Source of the DNA: JACVRW01 sp963771715
GTDB taxonomy: Bacteria; Actinomycetota; Thermoleophilia; Solirubrobacterales; Thermoleophilaceae
Direction: 5' to 3'
DNA: 64,000 nucleotides
Assembly (NCBI GenBank): GCA_963771715.1
Contig: CAVYUQ010000003.1
Coordinates: 124,001-188,000 of the forward strand
The notes beneath the pieces were generated by a model. It was given only the letters and a program-made list of their open reading frames with translations. It was not told the DNA's origin and did no database searches. Positions 55,447-63,360 of this stretch are shown here, in pieces. The stretch's first letter is position 1, and every line of letters starts with the position of its first letter. The position numbers and the translations under genes are program-made.

Positions 55447-55782
55447 GTGGCGGTCCGGCTGAACGATCTCGGAGCGCGCGCCGTGATCGGCGTGGACGGC
55501 GCGGTGTGGAGCGCGAACAGCGCGTTCTGCTCACTCGTGGGCCTGGACGAGCCCGCGCTGCGCCGCCTGGGCCTGCGGCAGCTCGTGCACTCGGCGGATC
55601 GCCGCTACGTGGCGGCGCACCTCGTGGAGGCGCTGGCCGGTGGCGACCAGATGCGCGAATTCCACGCGCGACTCATGCCACCGGAAGGCCGCGACGTGCC
55701 GGCCCACATCCGCGTGAAGCTGGTGCGTGGCGGCGAGGGACGCCAGGGCTGCTTCCTCTTGGAGGCCTGGGCAAGTACGTAG
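55447..55782 (+). CDS. Small PAS-domain protein
   Basis: GTG 55447 gives 111 residues. The single PAS fold shows GARAVIGVDGAVWSANSAFC, SLVGLDEPALRRLGLRQLVH and LMPPEGRDVPAHIRVKLVRG. No output domain is attached. It might be a free sensor or adaptor for the adjacent two-component pair; this is only positional inference. Earlier in-frame codons from 55264 overlap the regulator gene and are unlikely. The TAG stop overlaps a TAGGAT box of the next gene. Confidence 0.65.
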   Translation: MAVRLNDLGARAVIGVDGAVWSANSAFCSLVGLDEPALRRLGLRQLVHSADRRYVAAHLVEALAGGDQMREFHARLMPPEGRDVPAHIRVKLVRGGEGRQGCFLLEAWAST

Positions 55783-55795
55783 GATCCCGGCCGCG

Positions 55796-56857
55796 ATGGA
55801 CGTGGTCGACACCGCGCAGGACGCCGCCGAGCTGGAGCTCCCGCCGCTGCTGGTGCGGGAGCCGCTCGAGGAATTCCTCGACGCCCGCGGCATCGGCGAC
55901 GGCCGCGTGGAGGCCGAGCGCATCGGCGAGGGCCACTCCAACATCACCTTCCTGGTGCGCCGCGGCGACGCGCGCGTGGTGCTGCGGCGCCCGCCGCGGC
56001 CGCCGCTGCCGCCCTCGGCGCACGACGTGCTGCGCGAGGCGCGCCTGCTGAAGTCGCTCGAGGGCACGCCGGTGCGCGTGCCGAAGGTGCTCGCCGTGGG
56101 CGACGACGAGTCGATCCTGGGCGTGCCCTTCTACGTGATGGAGGAGATGCACGGGAGCGTGCTCGCGAGCGCGATCCCGCCCGCGCTCGACACACCCGGG
56201 GAGCGGCGCCGCACCGCCGAGGAGCTGGTGGACGCCCTGGTCGAGGTCCACAGCGTGGACTGGCGCGCCTGCGGCCTCGACGGCTACGGCAAGCCCACCG
56301 GCTACCTGGAGCGCCAGCTGCGCCGCTTCGGCGGGCTCTGGGATCACAACAAGACCCGCGAGCTGCCCGTGGTCGAGGAGCTCGGCGAGTGGCTCGGGCG
56401 CAACATGCCGGAGTCGCCCGAGTCGACGATCGTCCACGGCGACTACCGGCTCGGCAACGTGATGATGGCCGACCGCGCGCCCGCCGAGCTGGTGGCGATC
56501 TTCGACTGGGAGCTGTCCACGATCGGCGACCCGCTGGCCGACGTGGGCTACCTGACCGTGACCTGGGTGGAGCCCGACGACCCGCAGGACACGATGTTCG
56601 CCAACCTGAACGCCGTCACGCGCGCGGGCGGCTTCCTCACGCGCGAGGAGATGATCGGGCGCTACGAGGAGAGGAGCGGCCGCTCGATGTCGGCGCTCAA
56701 CTGGTACCAGGCGCTCGCGCTCTGGAAGGCGGCGGTGTTCATGGAGGGGAACTACAAGCGCTTCCAGTCCGGCAGCACCGACGATGAGTACCTGGCGCTG
56801 TTCGACCGCGGTGTGCCGATGCTGGCCGAGAAGGCCCGGGAGATCGCGGGCTCGTGA
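55796..56857 (+). CDS. Aminoglycoside-phosphotransferase-like kinase (acyl-CoA dehydrogenase-associated type)
   Basis: The product is 353 residues from ATG 55796. Kinase motifs: RIGEGHSNITFLVRRG as nucleotide loop, the catalytic loop IVHGDYRLGNVM near residue 220 and the metal Asp in AIFDWELSTIGDPLADVGY. These match the APH family members similar to the N-terminal domain of ACAD10/11, which act on 4-hydroxyacyl-CoAs or unknown alcohols. It overlaps the HAD phosphatase gene by 4 bases; ACAD10-type proteins also combine HAD and APH domains, so the two may act together. Confidence 0.82.
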   Translation: MDVVDTAQDAAELELPPLLVREPLEEFLDARGIGDGRVEAERIGEGHSNITFLVRRGDARVVLRRPPRPPLPPSAHDVLREARLLKSLEGTPVRVPKVLAVGDDESILGVPFYVMEEMHGSVLASAIPPALDTPGERRRTAEELVDALVEVHSVDWRACGLDGYGKPTGYLERQLRRFGGLWDHNKTRELPVVEELGEWLGRNMPESPESTIVHGDYRLGNVMMADRAPAELVAIFDWELSTIGDPLADVGYLTVTWVEPDDPQDTMFANLNAVTRAGGFLTREEMIGRYEERSGRSMSALNWYQALALWKAAVFMEGNYKRFQSGSTDDEYLALFDRGVPMLAEKAREIAGS

Positions 56858-57465
56858 GGGGCCTGCTGGTGGACTTCGGCGGCGTGCTCACCACCAACGT
56901 CTTCGACTCGTTCCGCGCCTTCTGCATGGACGAGGGACTCGACCCCGAGACGATCAAGCGGCTCTTCCGCGAGGACCCACGTGCGCTCGAGTGCGTGCGC
57001 GGCCTCGAGCGCGGCGAGCTTTCGGAGGAGCAGTTCGCCGAGCGCTTCGGGGAGCTGCTCGAGCTCGAGGAGGAGCGGCGCCCCGGGCTCGTGGAGCGCA
57101 TGTTCGGCCACATCCGCCCCGATGACGAGATGGTCGAGGCGCTGCGGCGCGCTCGCGCGCAGGGCATCCGCACCGGCCTGATCTCGAACTCGATGGGCGC
57201 GGGCCGCTACGACCGCTCCACGTTTCCCGAGCTGTTCGACGGCGTGGTGATCTCGGGCGACGAGGGCATGCACAAGCCCGAGCCGGAGATCTACGAGCTG
57301 GGCTGCGAGCGCGTGGGCCTCGCCCCGGGCGAGTGCGTGTTCGTGGACGACCTGCGCGAGAACTGCGAGGGCGCGGAGGCGATCGGCATGACCGCTGTGC
57401 TCCACCGCGGCGCCGAGCGGACGCTGCCGCGGCTCGAGGAGCTACTCGGAGTCGAGCTGCGCTAG
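56854..57465 (+). CDS. HAD-family hydrolase
   Basis: The product is 203 residues, GTG start within the end of the kinase-like gene. HAD motifs: I VDFGGVLTTNVFDSF (nucleophile Asp is the first in DFGG; the second Asp is replaced by Gly), II LISNSMGAG, III HKPEPEIY and IV VFVDDLRENCEGAEAIG. The altered motif I (DxGGV) matches the epoxide-hydrolase N-terminal/ACAD10-type HAD group, which supports a joint role with the adjacent APH-like kinase. The end overlaps the convergent hydrolase by 24 bases. Confidence 0.82.
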   Translation: MRGLLVDFGGVLTTNVFDSFRAFCMDEGLDPETIKRLFREDPRALECVRGLERGELSEEQFAERFGELLELEEERRPGLVERMFGHIRPDDEMVEALRRARAQGIRTGLISNSMGAGRYDRSTFPELFDGVVISGDEGMHKPEPEIYELGCERVGLAPGECVFVDDLRENCEGAEAIGMTAVLHRGAERTLPRLEELLGVELR

Positions 57466-58135
57466 GGCGTCGGCCACGAGCTCCGGGTGGGTGACCATCG
57501 CGAAGTGGCCGCTCGGCAGCTCGACCGGCTCGACTCCCAGGCGCTCGCGCGCGACGCGCCTCGACCACGCCGGGCTCACGCATGCGGTCGGCCGTGCCGA
57601 TGATCGACTCCACCCGCAGCCCCGCCGGTGGCGCGGGAGACGGCTGGGTCTGGGACCTCTGAGCCTGAGGACGCAGGCGCTCGAAGGCCCAGCGGGCGTC
57701 CTCGGGCGAGAGGTCGCCGTACATGATGCGCGTCGTCGCGTCCGGGTCCGGCCAGTGCGAGCGCCCCTGCTCGTCGACGGCGCGGCCGCCCTCGAACAGC
57801 AGGATCTGCTCCTCCGAGGCGGAGAGCTGGTCGCCGAAGCTGAGGCCGGGCTCGGGCACCAGGGCGGTCAGGTAGACGAGCGCCCTGAGCGGGCGCCGGG
57901 AGGCGACGACGGGCCCGACCAGCCCGCCCAGCGAATGCGGGACCAGCACGACGTCGTCGGCATCGCCGAGCGCCTGGTCGATCGTTTCCGCGTACTCGTC
58001 GAGACCGGCTTCCGTGTCCTCGGAGGGAAGCTCCGGGGTCACCACGTCGTGCCCGCGCTCCCTGAGCGGCCCGACCAGGCGCTCCCAGCACCAGGCGCCG
58101 TGCCAGGCGCCGTGGATCAGCGCGAACGTGCTCAG
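57442..58135 (-). CDS. Alpha/beta hydrolase, frame broken once; CTG start
   Basis: The family N-terminus STFALIHGAWHGAWCWERL is preceded only by CTG 58135, 2 bases after the stop of the upstream gene. The nucleophile elbow is VLVPHSLGGLVGPVV (Ser near residue 80). One extra base at about 57571 shifts the frame at DRMREP|AWSRRVARER; the remainder GHFAMVTHPELVADALAQL carries the catalytic His. Repaired length is about 230 residues. It resembles the small salicylate-esterase/hydroxynitrile-lyase-like group; the substrate is unknown. Confidence 0.78.
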
Positions 58136-58137
58136 GG

Positions 58138-58443
58138 CTAGGCCGCGCTCGGCGCCCCGCGGAACGCGACCTCGTAGATCTCGACGCTGGCCCGGCGGCC
58201 GGAGCCCTCCTGGGGCGACATCGAGTTGAGTGCCTCGTCACCGCGGCGCAGGTCCTCCTCGGTCTCGAAGAAGACGACGCCAAGGCCCGTGCCGCCGTCG
58301 CGGTCGACCAGCAGCATCACCTCCTTGGCACCCTCGAGTCCCTCCGGAGGGGTGCCGGAGGCCATGTCGGCCTCGATCTGTTCCCGTGTGGCGGCGAACC
58401 GCTCCGGGTTGCCGCCCTCGAACCTCGCTATCCGTGCGTACAT
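58138..58443 (-). CDS. Small alpha+beta-barrel-like (monooxygenase-type) protein
   Basis: ATG 58443 gives 101 residues. The pattern YARIARFEGGNPERFAAT, EVMLLVDRDGGTGLGVVFFE and RRGDEALNSMSP resembles the dimeric ABM-like fold found in small monooxygenases and stress proteins. No catalytic residue can be assigned. It immediately precedes the hydrolase gene and may share its transcript. Confidence 0.65.
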   Translation of the reverse strand: MYARIARFEGGNPERFAATREQIEADMASGTPPEGLEGAKEVMLLVDRDGGTGLGVVFFETEEDLRRGDEALNSMSPQEGSGRRASVEIYEVAFRGAPSAA

Positions 58444-58470
58444 GCAGAGCAGTCTGCCACTCTGCGCGCG

Positions 58471-59139
58471 GTGCTGCTCGTGCTCTGGGACATCGACGGG
58501 ACGCTCGTGGACTCGGCCGGCCACGGGCGCTTGGCGTTCGAGGAGGCCTTCGACACAGTCCTCGGCGGCGTCCCCGAATGGGTCGACTTCGCGGGCCGTA
58601 CCGATCACCAGATCGCGCTGGCGATGCTGAACGGCTCGACCGAGCACCTGCCCGCGGTGCTCGAGCAGCTCGCGGCCAAGCTCGCGGTTCGCAGGGACGC
58701 GATAGCGGCGGAGGGGCACGTGTATCCGGGCGTCCGCGAGACGCTGTCCGCGCTCCACCGCACGGACGGCGTGGTGCAGTCGCTGCTCACCGGCAACGTC
58801 GAGGCGAACGCCGCCGTGAAGGTGGGGGCCTTCGGGCTGGAGCGCTGGCTCGACCTCGAGGCCGGCGCCTACGGCTCGGACCCGCACGAGCGCCGCTCGG
58901 ACCTCGTGGCTGTGGCGCGGGAGCGAGCCGCGGCGCGCTACGGGGAGCCCACCGGCGCCGTGCTGGTGGGCGACACACCGCTCGACGTGCTGGCCGCGCG
59001 CGAGGCCGGTGCCCGCGCGGTGGCGGTGGCCACCGGGTTCGCGGACCTCGACGCCCTCAGGGCCTCGGAGCCCGACGCGCTGCTTCAGGACCTGAGTAAC
59101 ACCGAGGCGGCGATCCGCGCGATCACTGCCTCCACTTGA
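58471..59139 (+). CDS. HAD-superfamily phosphatase (Gph-like)
   Basis: The product is 222 residues, GTG start. All HAD motifs are present: VLWDIDGTLVDSAGHG (nucleophile and acid Asp), SLLTGNVEANAAVKVG as motif II, and VLVGDTPLDVLAAREAGARA as motif IV. A helical cap follows motif I. It is a phosphoglycolate-phosphatase-like enzyme by pattern; the actual substrate is open. Its last 17 bases overlap the convergent thioredoxin-like gene. Confidence 0.85.
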   Translation: MLLVLWDIDGTLVDSAGHGRLAFEEAFDTVLGGVPEWVDFAGRTDHQIALAMLNGSTEHLPAVLEQLAAKLAVRRDAIAAEGHVYPGVRETLSALHRTDGVVQSLLTGNVEANAAVKVGAFGLERWLDLEAGAYGSDPHERRSDLVAVARERAAARYGEPTGAVLVGDTPLDVLAAREAGARAVAVATGFADLDALRASEPDALLQDLSNTEAAIRAITAST

Positions 59140-59632
59140 CGCTGCAGCCGATCGGATCCGTCTCCGGCCGCGCGACGTCCTCGCCTGCCAAAACGGAGTC
59201 GAGTGCCTCGCGCAGCCAGCTCGCGTTCAGGCTCGGGTTCTGGTGGTCCGGGTCCGGCGCGCCGCGGTAGCGCAGCCGCCCCTCGCCGTCGAGCACGAAC
59301 ACGTCCGGAGTGGTCTTGGCGCCGAACGCGCGGGCCACCTCCTGCGACTCGTCGTGCAGGTACGGCATCGGCCAGTCCTCGCTCTCGACCCGTTCGCGCA
59401 TCGCCTCGAGCGAGTCGCGGGGATAGCGCTCGGCGTCGTTCGGGTTGATCGCGAGGAAGCGCACGTTCGGGTAGTCGCGTGCGGCGTCCGCGATGCGGTC
59501 CTGCCACGCGAGCGCGTACGGGCAGTGGTTGCAGGTGAAGACCACGACCGCCGGTCCCTCGAGCGAATGCTCCTCGCCCGCGGTGTCCGGCAGCGTGAAG
59601 TCGGGCGCGCGGTCGCCGATGCCGAGGCTCAC
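59123..59632 (-). CDS. Thioredoxin-family redoxin (AhpC/TSA-like)
   Basis: The product is 169 residues. It begins GIGDRAPDFTLPDTAG and contains the redox motif FTCNHCPYALAWQDRI (Cys-X2-Cys), then FLAINPNDAERYPRDS and PDVFVLDGEGRLRYRG. This arrangement is typical of the redoxin/TlpA-like family that reduces disulfides or peroxides in the cytoplasm. It overlaps the next downstream-strand gene by 4 bases and is co-directional with the following two genes. Confidence 0.83.
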   Translation of the reverse strand: MSLGIGDRAPDFTLPDTAGEEHSLEGPAVVVFTCNHCPYALAWQDRIADAARDYPNVRFLAINPNDAERYPRDSLEAMRERVESEDWPMPYLHDESQEVARAFGAKTTPDVFVLDGEGRLRYRGAPDPDHQNPSLNASWLREALDSVLAGEDVARPETDPIGCSVKWRQ

Positions 59633-59943
59633 CGGGCTCGGCTCCTGATGGCCTCGCGCAGGTCGTCGGGATCGGGCAGCGGCGAGAAGCGCCCGTCGCG
59701 CGTCCGGTATACGCGGCAGGTGAGCCCGAACGGGTCCCCCTCGCCGGGCGGCACGATGTCCTCCCCGTCTATGCGAATCGTCGGCGAGCCCGGGAAGCGC
59801 TCGCGCCGCGCCTGCTCGTCGTCCTCGATCTCCACGCGCGAGACCTCGGCCTCCACGCCCTCCTCAGTCAGGATTCGGCGGAGCTCGGCGAGCGCCTCTG
59901 GATGTGACGGACAGCCCTCCCACCAGAGGAGCTCAACCGTCAT
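59629..59943 (-). CDS. Small thioredoxin-like protein with a single N-terminal cysteine
   Basis: ATG 59943 gives 104 residues. The start VELLWWEGCPSHPEALAELR has the glutaredoxin/thioredoxin strand-loop with one cysteine where Cys-X2-Cys would be, then GSPTIRIDGEDIVPP as the cis-Pro region and a second cysteine in GLTCRVYRT. Similar short proteins occur near mercury and redox genes. The function is not known. It overlaps the redoxin gene and the cyclophilin gene at its two ends. Confidence 0.7.
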   Translation of the reverse strand: MTVELLWWEGCPSHPEALAELRRILTEEGVEAEVSRVEIEDDEQARRERFPGSPTIRIDGEDIVPPGEGDPFGLTCRVYRTRDGRFSPLPDPDDLREAIRSRAR

Positions 59944-60394
59944 GGACCTCCACCCGCTCGATCTTGGCGTCCTCCACGGGGCGGTCGCCCGGCCCGGTCT
60001 CGAGGCCCTCGATGGCGTCGACCGCCTCCATTCCGGAGGCGACCCGACCAAACACGGTGTGCTTGCCGTCGAGCCAGGGCGCGGCCTCGGTGGTCACGAT
60101 GAAGAACTGGCTGCCGTTCGTGTCCGGGCCGCTGTTCGCCATCGCGAGCGCGCCGCGCTCGACCTTGTGCTCGTTGAACTCGTCCTCGAACTGATATCCG
60201 GGACCACCCGTCCCGGTGCCGTGCGGGCAGCCGCCCTGGATCATGAAGTCCGCGATCACGCGGTGGAAGATCAGCCCGTCGTAGAACCCGTCGCGCGACA
60301 GCTTCTCGAAGTTCTCGACCGTCTTCGGCGCCTCGCCGTCGAACAGCTCCAGCTCGATCGGTCCGTGGTTGGTGTGCATCGTTGCGGTGCTCAT
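59933..60394 (-). CDS. Cyclophilin-type peptidyl-prolyl cis-trans isomerase
   Basis: The product is 153 residues from ATG 60394. The active-site residues are in YDGLIFHRVIADFMIQGG, NSGPDTNGSQFFIVT and WLDGKHTVFGRV. It is cytoplasmic, without a signal peptide. It catalyses proline isomerisation during folding. The start overlaps the DEAD helicase stop by 4 bases, so it is translationally coupled. Confidence 0.92.
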   Translation of the reverse strand: MSTATMHTNHGPIELELFDGEAPKTVENFEKLSRDGFYDGLIFHRVIADFMIQGGCPHGTGTGGPGYQFEDEFNEHKVERGALAMANSGPDTNGSQFFIVTTEAAPWLDGKHTVFGRVASGMEAVDAIEGLETGPGDRPVEDAKIERVEVHDG

Positions 60395-61860
60395 GTCTTC
60401 TTCGCTACCTCCACCTGGAGCTCCGCTCCCCGGGCTTGTTTGCCAGAAACAGCGTCTGCGACCTGCTGCGCACGGTCCGCGGGCACTTCCACGAAGGAGA
60501 AGCGCTCGAGGACCTTGACGTTGCGCACGTCGTCGTTCTCGAGATGTGTGTGGTCGACCACCGCGCTCACCACGTCCGCCGGCTCGATGCCGTCCTGGCG
60601 GCCCGCGCCGACGATCAGCTTCGCGTAGGGCACTCCGTCGCGGGGGTGCGGCTTGGTGTGCCGCGGGCGGCGCGTCTCGCGGTCGGGATCGCGTGCGGCC
60701 TCGCGCTCGGCCTTCGAGCGCCGCTGGACCTTGCCGTTCGCGCTCCACTGCTCGATCTCGGTCTTCGCGTGGCGCTCGATCGCCTCGAGCTCCCGCCGCT
60801 GCTTCGGCGTGATCAGCGTGATCGCGCGCCCGCTCTCGCCGGCGCGGCCGGTGCGGCCGATGCGGTGCACGTAGACGTCCGGGGAGTTCGGGATGTCGTA
60901 GTTCACGACGTGGCTCACGCCGGTGATGTCGAGCCCGCGGGCGGCCACGTCGGTGGCGATGAGCAGGCGCTCGCGACCACCCTTGAAGGCGATCATCACG
61001 CCGTCGCGCTGGCCCTGGGACATGTCGCCGTGCAGCGCCTTCACGCGCACGCCCGCGTCGCCGAGCCTGCGGGCGAGCCGGTCCACGCCGATCTTGGTGC
61101 GCACGAACACGATCGCCTGCTCGGGGCGCTCCTCCTTGAGCACGCGCACGAGGGCGTCGGGCTTCTCGCGGTCCGGCACCTCCACGTAGTAGTGGTCCAC
61201 CGTGTCGATCGTGAGCGTGGCCGCGCGGACCTTGATCTCCACCGGGTCGTGCATGAACGTGTCCGCCAGGCGGCGGATCTCCGGCGGGACGGTCGCGCTG
61301 AACAGCCCGGTCTGGCGGCCCATCGGCGCGCGCTTGAGGATCGACTCCACGTCCTCGAGGAAGCCGAGGTCCAGCATCTCGTCGGCCTCGTCGAGCACGA
61401 CGTAGCGGGCGTTGTCGAGGAAGAGGTGGTGGCGACCGATCATGTCCATCACGCGGCCGACCGTGCCGACCACGATCTGCGCGTCCTTCAGGCGCGCCGC
61501 CTGGTCGCGGATCGGCGCGCCGCCGAACACCGCCACCACGTTTAGGCCCTTCTGCTCGCCGTAGGCGCGCAGCGCCTGGGTCACCTGGATGCAGAGCTCG
61601 CGGGTCGGGGTGAGCACGAGCGCCTGGACGCTCGGGTCACTCGGGTCCGCGTACTCGACCATCGGCAGGCCGAACGCGGCGGTCTTTCCGGTGCCCGTCT
61701 GCGCCTGGCCGATCACGTCCTTCCCCTGCATCAGCGAGGGGATCGCCTGCTCCTGGATCGGCGTCGGGTTCGTGTAGCCCAGGTGAGTGAGCGTCTCCAG
61801 GGTGGATTCGGACAGGCCGAGTTCGGCAAAGGTCGTCACGCGGCGTTTGAGACTATCCAT
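60391..61860 (-). CDS. DEAD-box RNA helicase with DbpA-type RNA-binding domain
   Basis: ATG 61860 gives 489 residues. Motifs: Q motif GYTNPTPIQEQAIP, I AQTGTGKTAAF, Ia PTRELCIQV, II VLDEADEMLD, III FSATVPPEI, V ATDVAARGLDI and VI HRIGRTGRAG. After a basic linker, the C-terminus YAKLIVGAGRQDGIEPADVV with VLERFSFVEVP is a DbpA/CsdA-type RNA-binding domain, as found in helicases for ribosome assembly and cold adaptation. Confidence 0.92.
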   Translation of the reverse strand: MDSLKRRVTTFAELGLSESTLETLTHLGYTNPTPIQEQAIPSLMQGKDVIGQAQTGTGKTAAFGLPMVEYADPSDPSVQALVLTPTRELCIQVTQALRAYGEQKGLNVVAVFGGAPIRDQAARLKDAQIVVGTVGRVMDMIGRHHLFLDNARYVVLDEADEMLDLGFLEDVESILKRAPMGRQTGLFSATVPPEIRRLADTFMHDPVEIKVRAATLTIDTVDHYYVEVPDREKPDALVRVLKEERPEQAIVFVRTKIGVDRLARRLGDAGVRVKALHGDMSQGQRDGVMIAFKGGRERLLIATDVAARGLDITGVSHVVNYDIPNSPDVYVHRIGRTGRAGESGRAITLITPKQRRELEAIERHAKTEIEQWSANGKVQRRSKAEREAARDPDRETRRPRHTKPHPRDGVPYAKLIVGAGRQDGIEPADVVSAVVDHTHLENDDVRNVKVLERFSFVEVPADRAQQVADAVSGKQARGAELQVEVAKKT

Positions 61861-62006
61861 GCGCGAGCCGACAATGACCCAGATGGTCATCCTCGTCCGC
61901 CACCCGTCGGCGCGGGGCTCAGCCTGCTGGCCCTGCGGCGCTTCGCCGCCTTCGTCCTGTCGGCGCTCGCCGACAGGGCGGCGCGGCAAGCGACGGGGAC
62001 CGCAGG

Positions 62007-62393
62007 GTGCGCGAGATCCGCGCCAGCAGCGCGCCGCTGATCGCCTCGGACCTGGCGGGCTTCCAGGAGCGCATGCGCCGGGACGGCCGTGGCTACGCGC
62101 CGGATACGGAGACGCTCGTCGACGCCTGGCTGACCCAGTTCCCGCGCCGCGAGCGGCGCAAGATGCGCGACTGGACCGACTACCACGGCGTGCAGGGATC
62201 GGCCACGAGCTCCGGGTTTGTCGTCGAGACCATGAGCGCGCCTGACGCGGACGGCTGGTACCGCCTCGAGGTGGAGCGAAAGGCGGGCCGCATCGCTGCC
62301 ACCTGCGGCGGCCGGCCCACGCCGGGCTGCACGGACGGCCGCTGGCGCCTCCAGGCGCACGGGCTGCCCGCGAGCTACCTGCTCGGCCGCTAG
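62007..62393 (+). CDS. Hypothetical protein
   Basis: GTG 62007 gives 128 residues. The first half is helical and charged (ASDLAGFQERMRRDGRGYAP, FPRRERRKMRDWTDY), and the second half is beta-rich with two cysteines (IAATCGGRPTPGCTDGRW). I recognise no family. A frame with a possible hydrophobic leader (LSLLALRRFAAFVLSALADR) lies just upstream in another frame at 61916-62006, so another single-base disruption could hide a signal sequence, but I cannot prove it. Confidence 0.5.
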   Translation: MREIRASSAPLIASDLAGFQERMRRDGRGYAPDTETLVDAWLTQFPRRERRKMRDWTDYHGVQGSATSSGFVVETMSAPDADGWYRLEVERKAGRIAATCGGRPTPGCTDGRWRLQAHGLPASYLLGR

Positions 62394-62394
62394 C

Positions 62395-63346
62395 TCAGCG
62401 CGACGGGTCGAGCAGGAGCTTGCCGCTCGTGCGGCGGCCCTGCATGTCCTCGTGCGCCTGGCGCACCTCGGACATCGGATAGGTGGTGCCCACCTGCGGC
62501 ACCAGCTCGCCTCGTGCGACGCGCTCGAAGAGGTCGGCGAGCGGCTCCTCCATCATGTCGCGGCGCCCGAGGCAGTGCATCAGCCAGAACCCGACCACGC
62601 TCCGGCTCTTGCGCATCAGCCGGCCGGTCTCGAGCGTGTTCTGCTCGCGGCTCGCGATGCCGTAGGTCACGATGCGCCCGAACGGGCCGAGCGCGTCGGC
62701 GCACTGCTCGAACACGCGCCCGCCGGACATCTCGAGCACCACGTCCACCGGTTTGCCCTCGTTCGCCTCGATCAGCGCGCCCTTGAGATCGTCCACGCGC
62801 CGGGTCCACCGCGGCGTCCGCGCCCAGCTCGAGCGCCTTCGCGCGCTTCTCCTCGGTGCTCGCCGTGGCGATAACCCGGCCCGCTCCGAAGGGCTTCGCG
62901 AGCTGCACCGCCAGGCTGCCCACGCCGCCCGCCCCCGAGATCACCACCACGGACTCGCCCGGCGCCAGCTTCGCGCTCGTCCTGAACAGGTGCCACGCGG
63001 TCAGGCCGTGGATCAGCAGCGCGAGCGCCGCGCCCTCGTCGAAGCCGTCGGGGATCGGGAAGACGGTGGACTCGTGTGCGACCGCGTACTCGGCGTAGCC
63101 GCCCGTCGCCAACAGGGCGATCACGCGCTGACCGTCCGGCGTGGTGCCGGCCACCTCGCCGCCGAGCACCAGCGGCACCTCGTAACGGGCGAGGTACGAG
63201 TTCTCCCGCTGGTGCGTGTCGGCGAAGTTCATCCCGGCGCGGGAGACCTCGATCAGCACCTGCCCCTCGCCCGGCTCCGGCTTCGGGATGTCCACGACCT
63301 GGAGGACCTCGGGTCCGCCGAACTCCTGGATCTGCACGGCACGCAT
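62395..63346 (-). CDS. Quinone oxidoreductase-like medium-chain dehydrogenase, frame broken once
   Basis: The N-terminus RAVQIQEFGGPEVLQVVDIP, GMNFADTHQRENSYL and the NAD(P)H-binding ISGAGGVGSLAVQLAKPFGA identify a zinc-independent quinone oxidoreductase. One extra base at about 62797 shifts the frame at ADAAVDPA|VDDLKGALIE; the rest continues VVLEMSGGRVFEQCADALGP to 62395. Repaired length is about 316 residues. It reduces quinones or enones with NADPH. ATG 63346 is 6 bases after a TAGGCT box. Confidence 0.87.
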
Positions 63347-63352
63347 GAGCGC

Positions 63353-63358
63353 AGCCTA
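63353..63358 (-). promoter_or_regulatory. Leaderless-type -10 box of the quinone oxidoreductase gene
   Basis: TAGGCT on the minus strand lies exactly 6 bases before the ATG at 63346. Hairpin repeat copy D begins 3 bases further upstream, where a -35 would be. Confidence 0.5.
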
Positions 63359-63360
63359 CG

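Noticed and set aside
61861..62006. A small gene or signal sequence upstream of the hypothetical gene at 62007
   Set aside because: A hydrophobic stretch is present in another frame, but no start codon, ribosome-binding site or conserved junction supports joining it.
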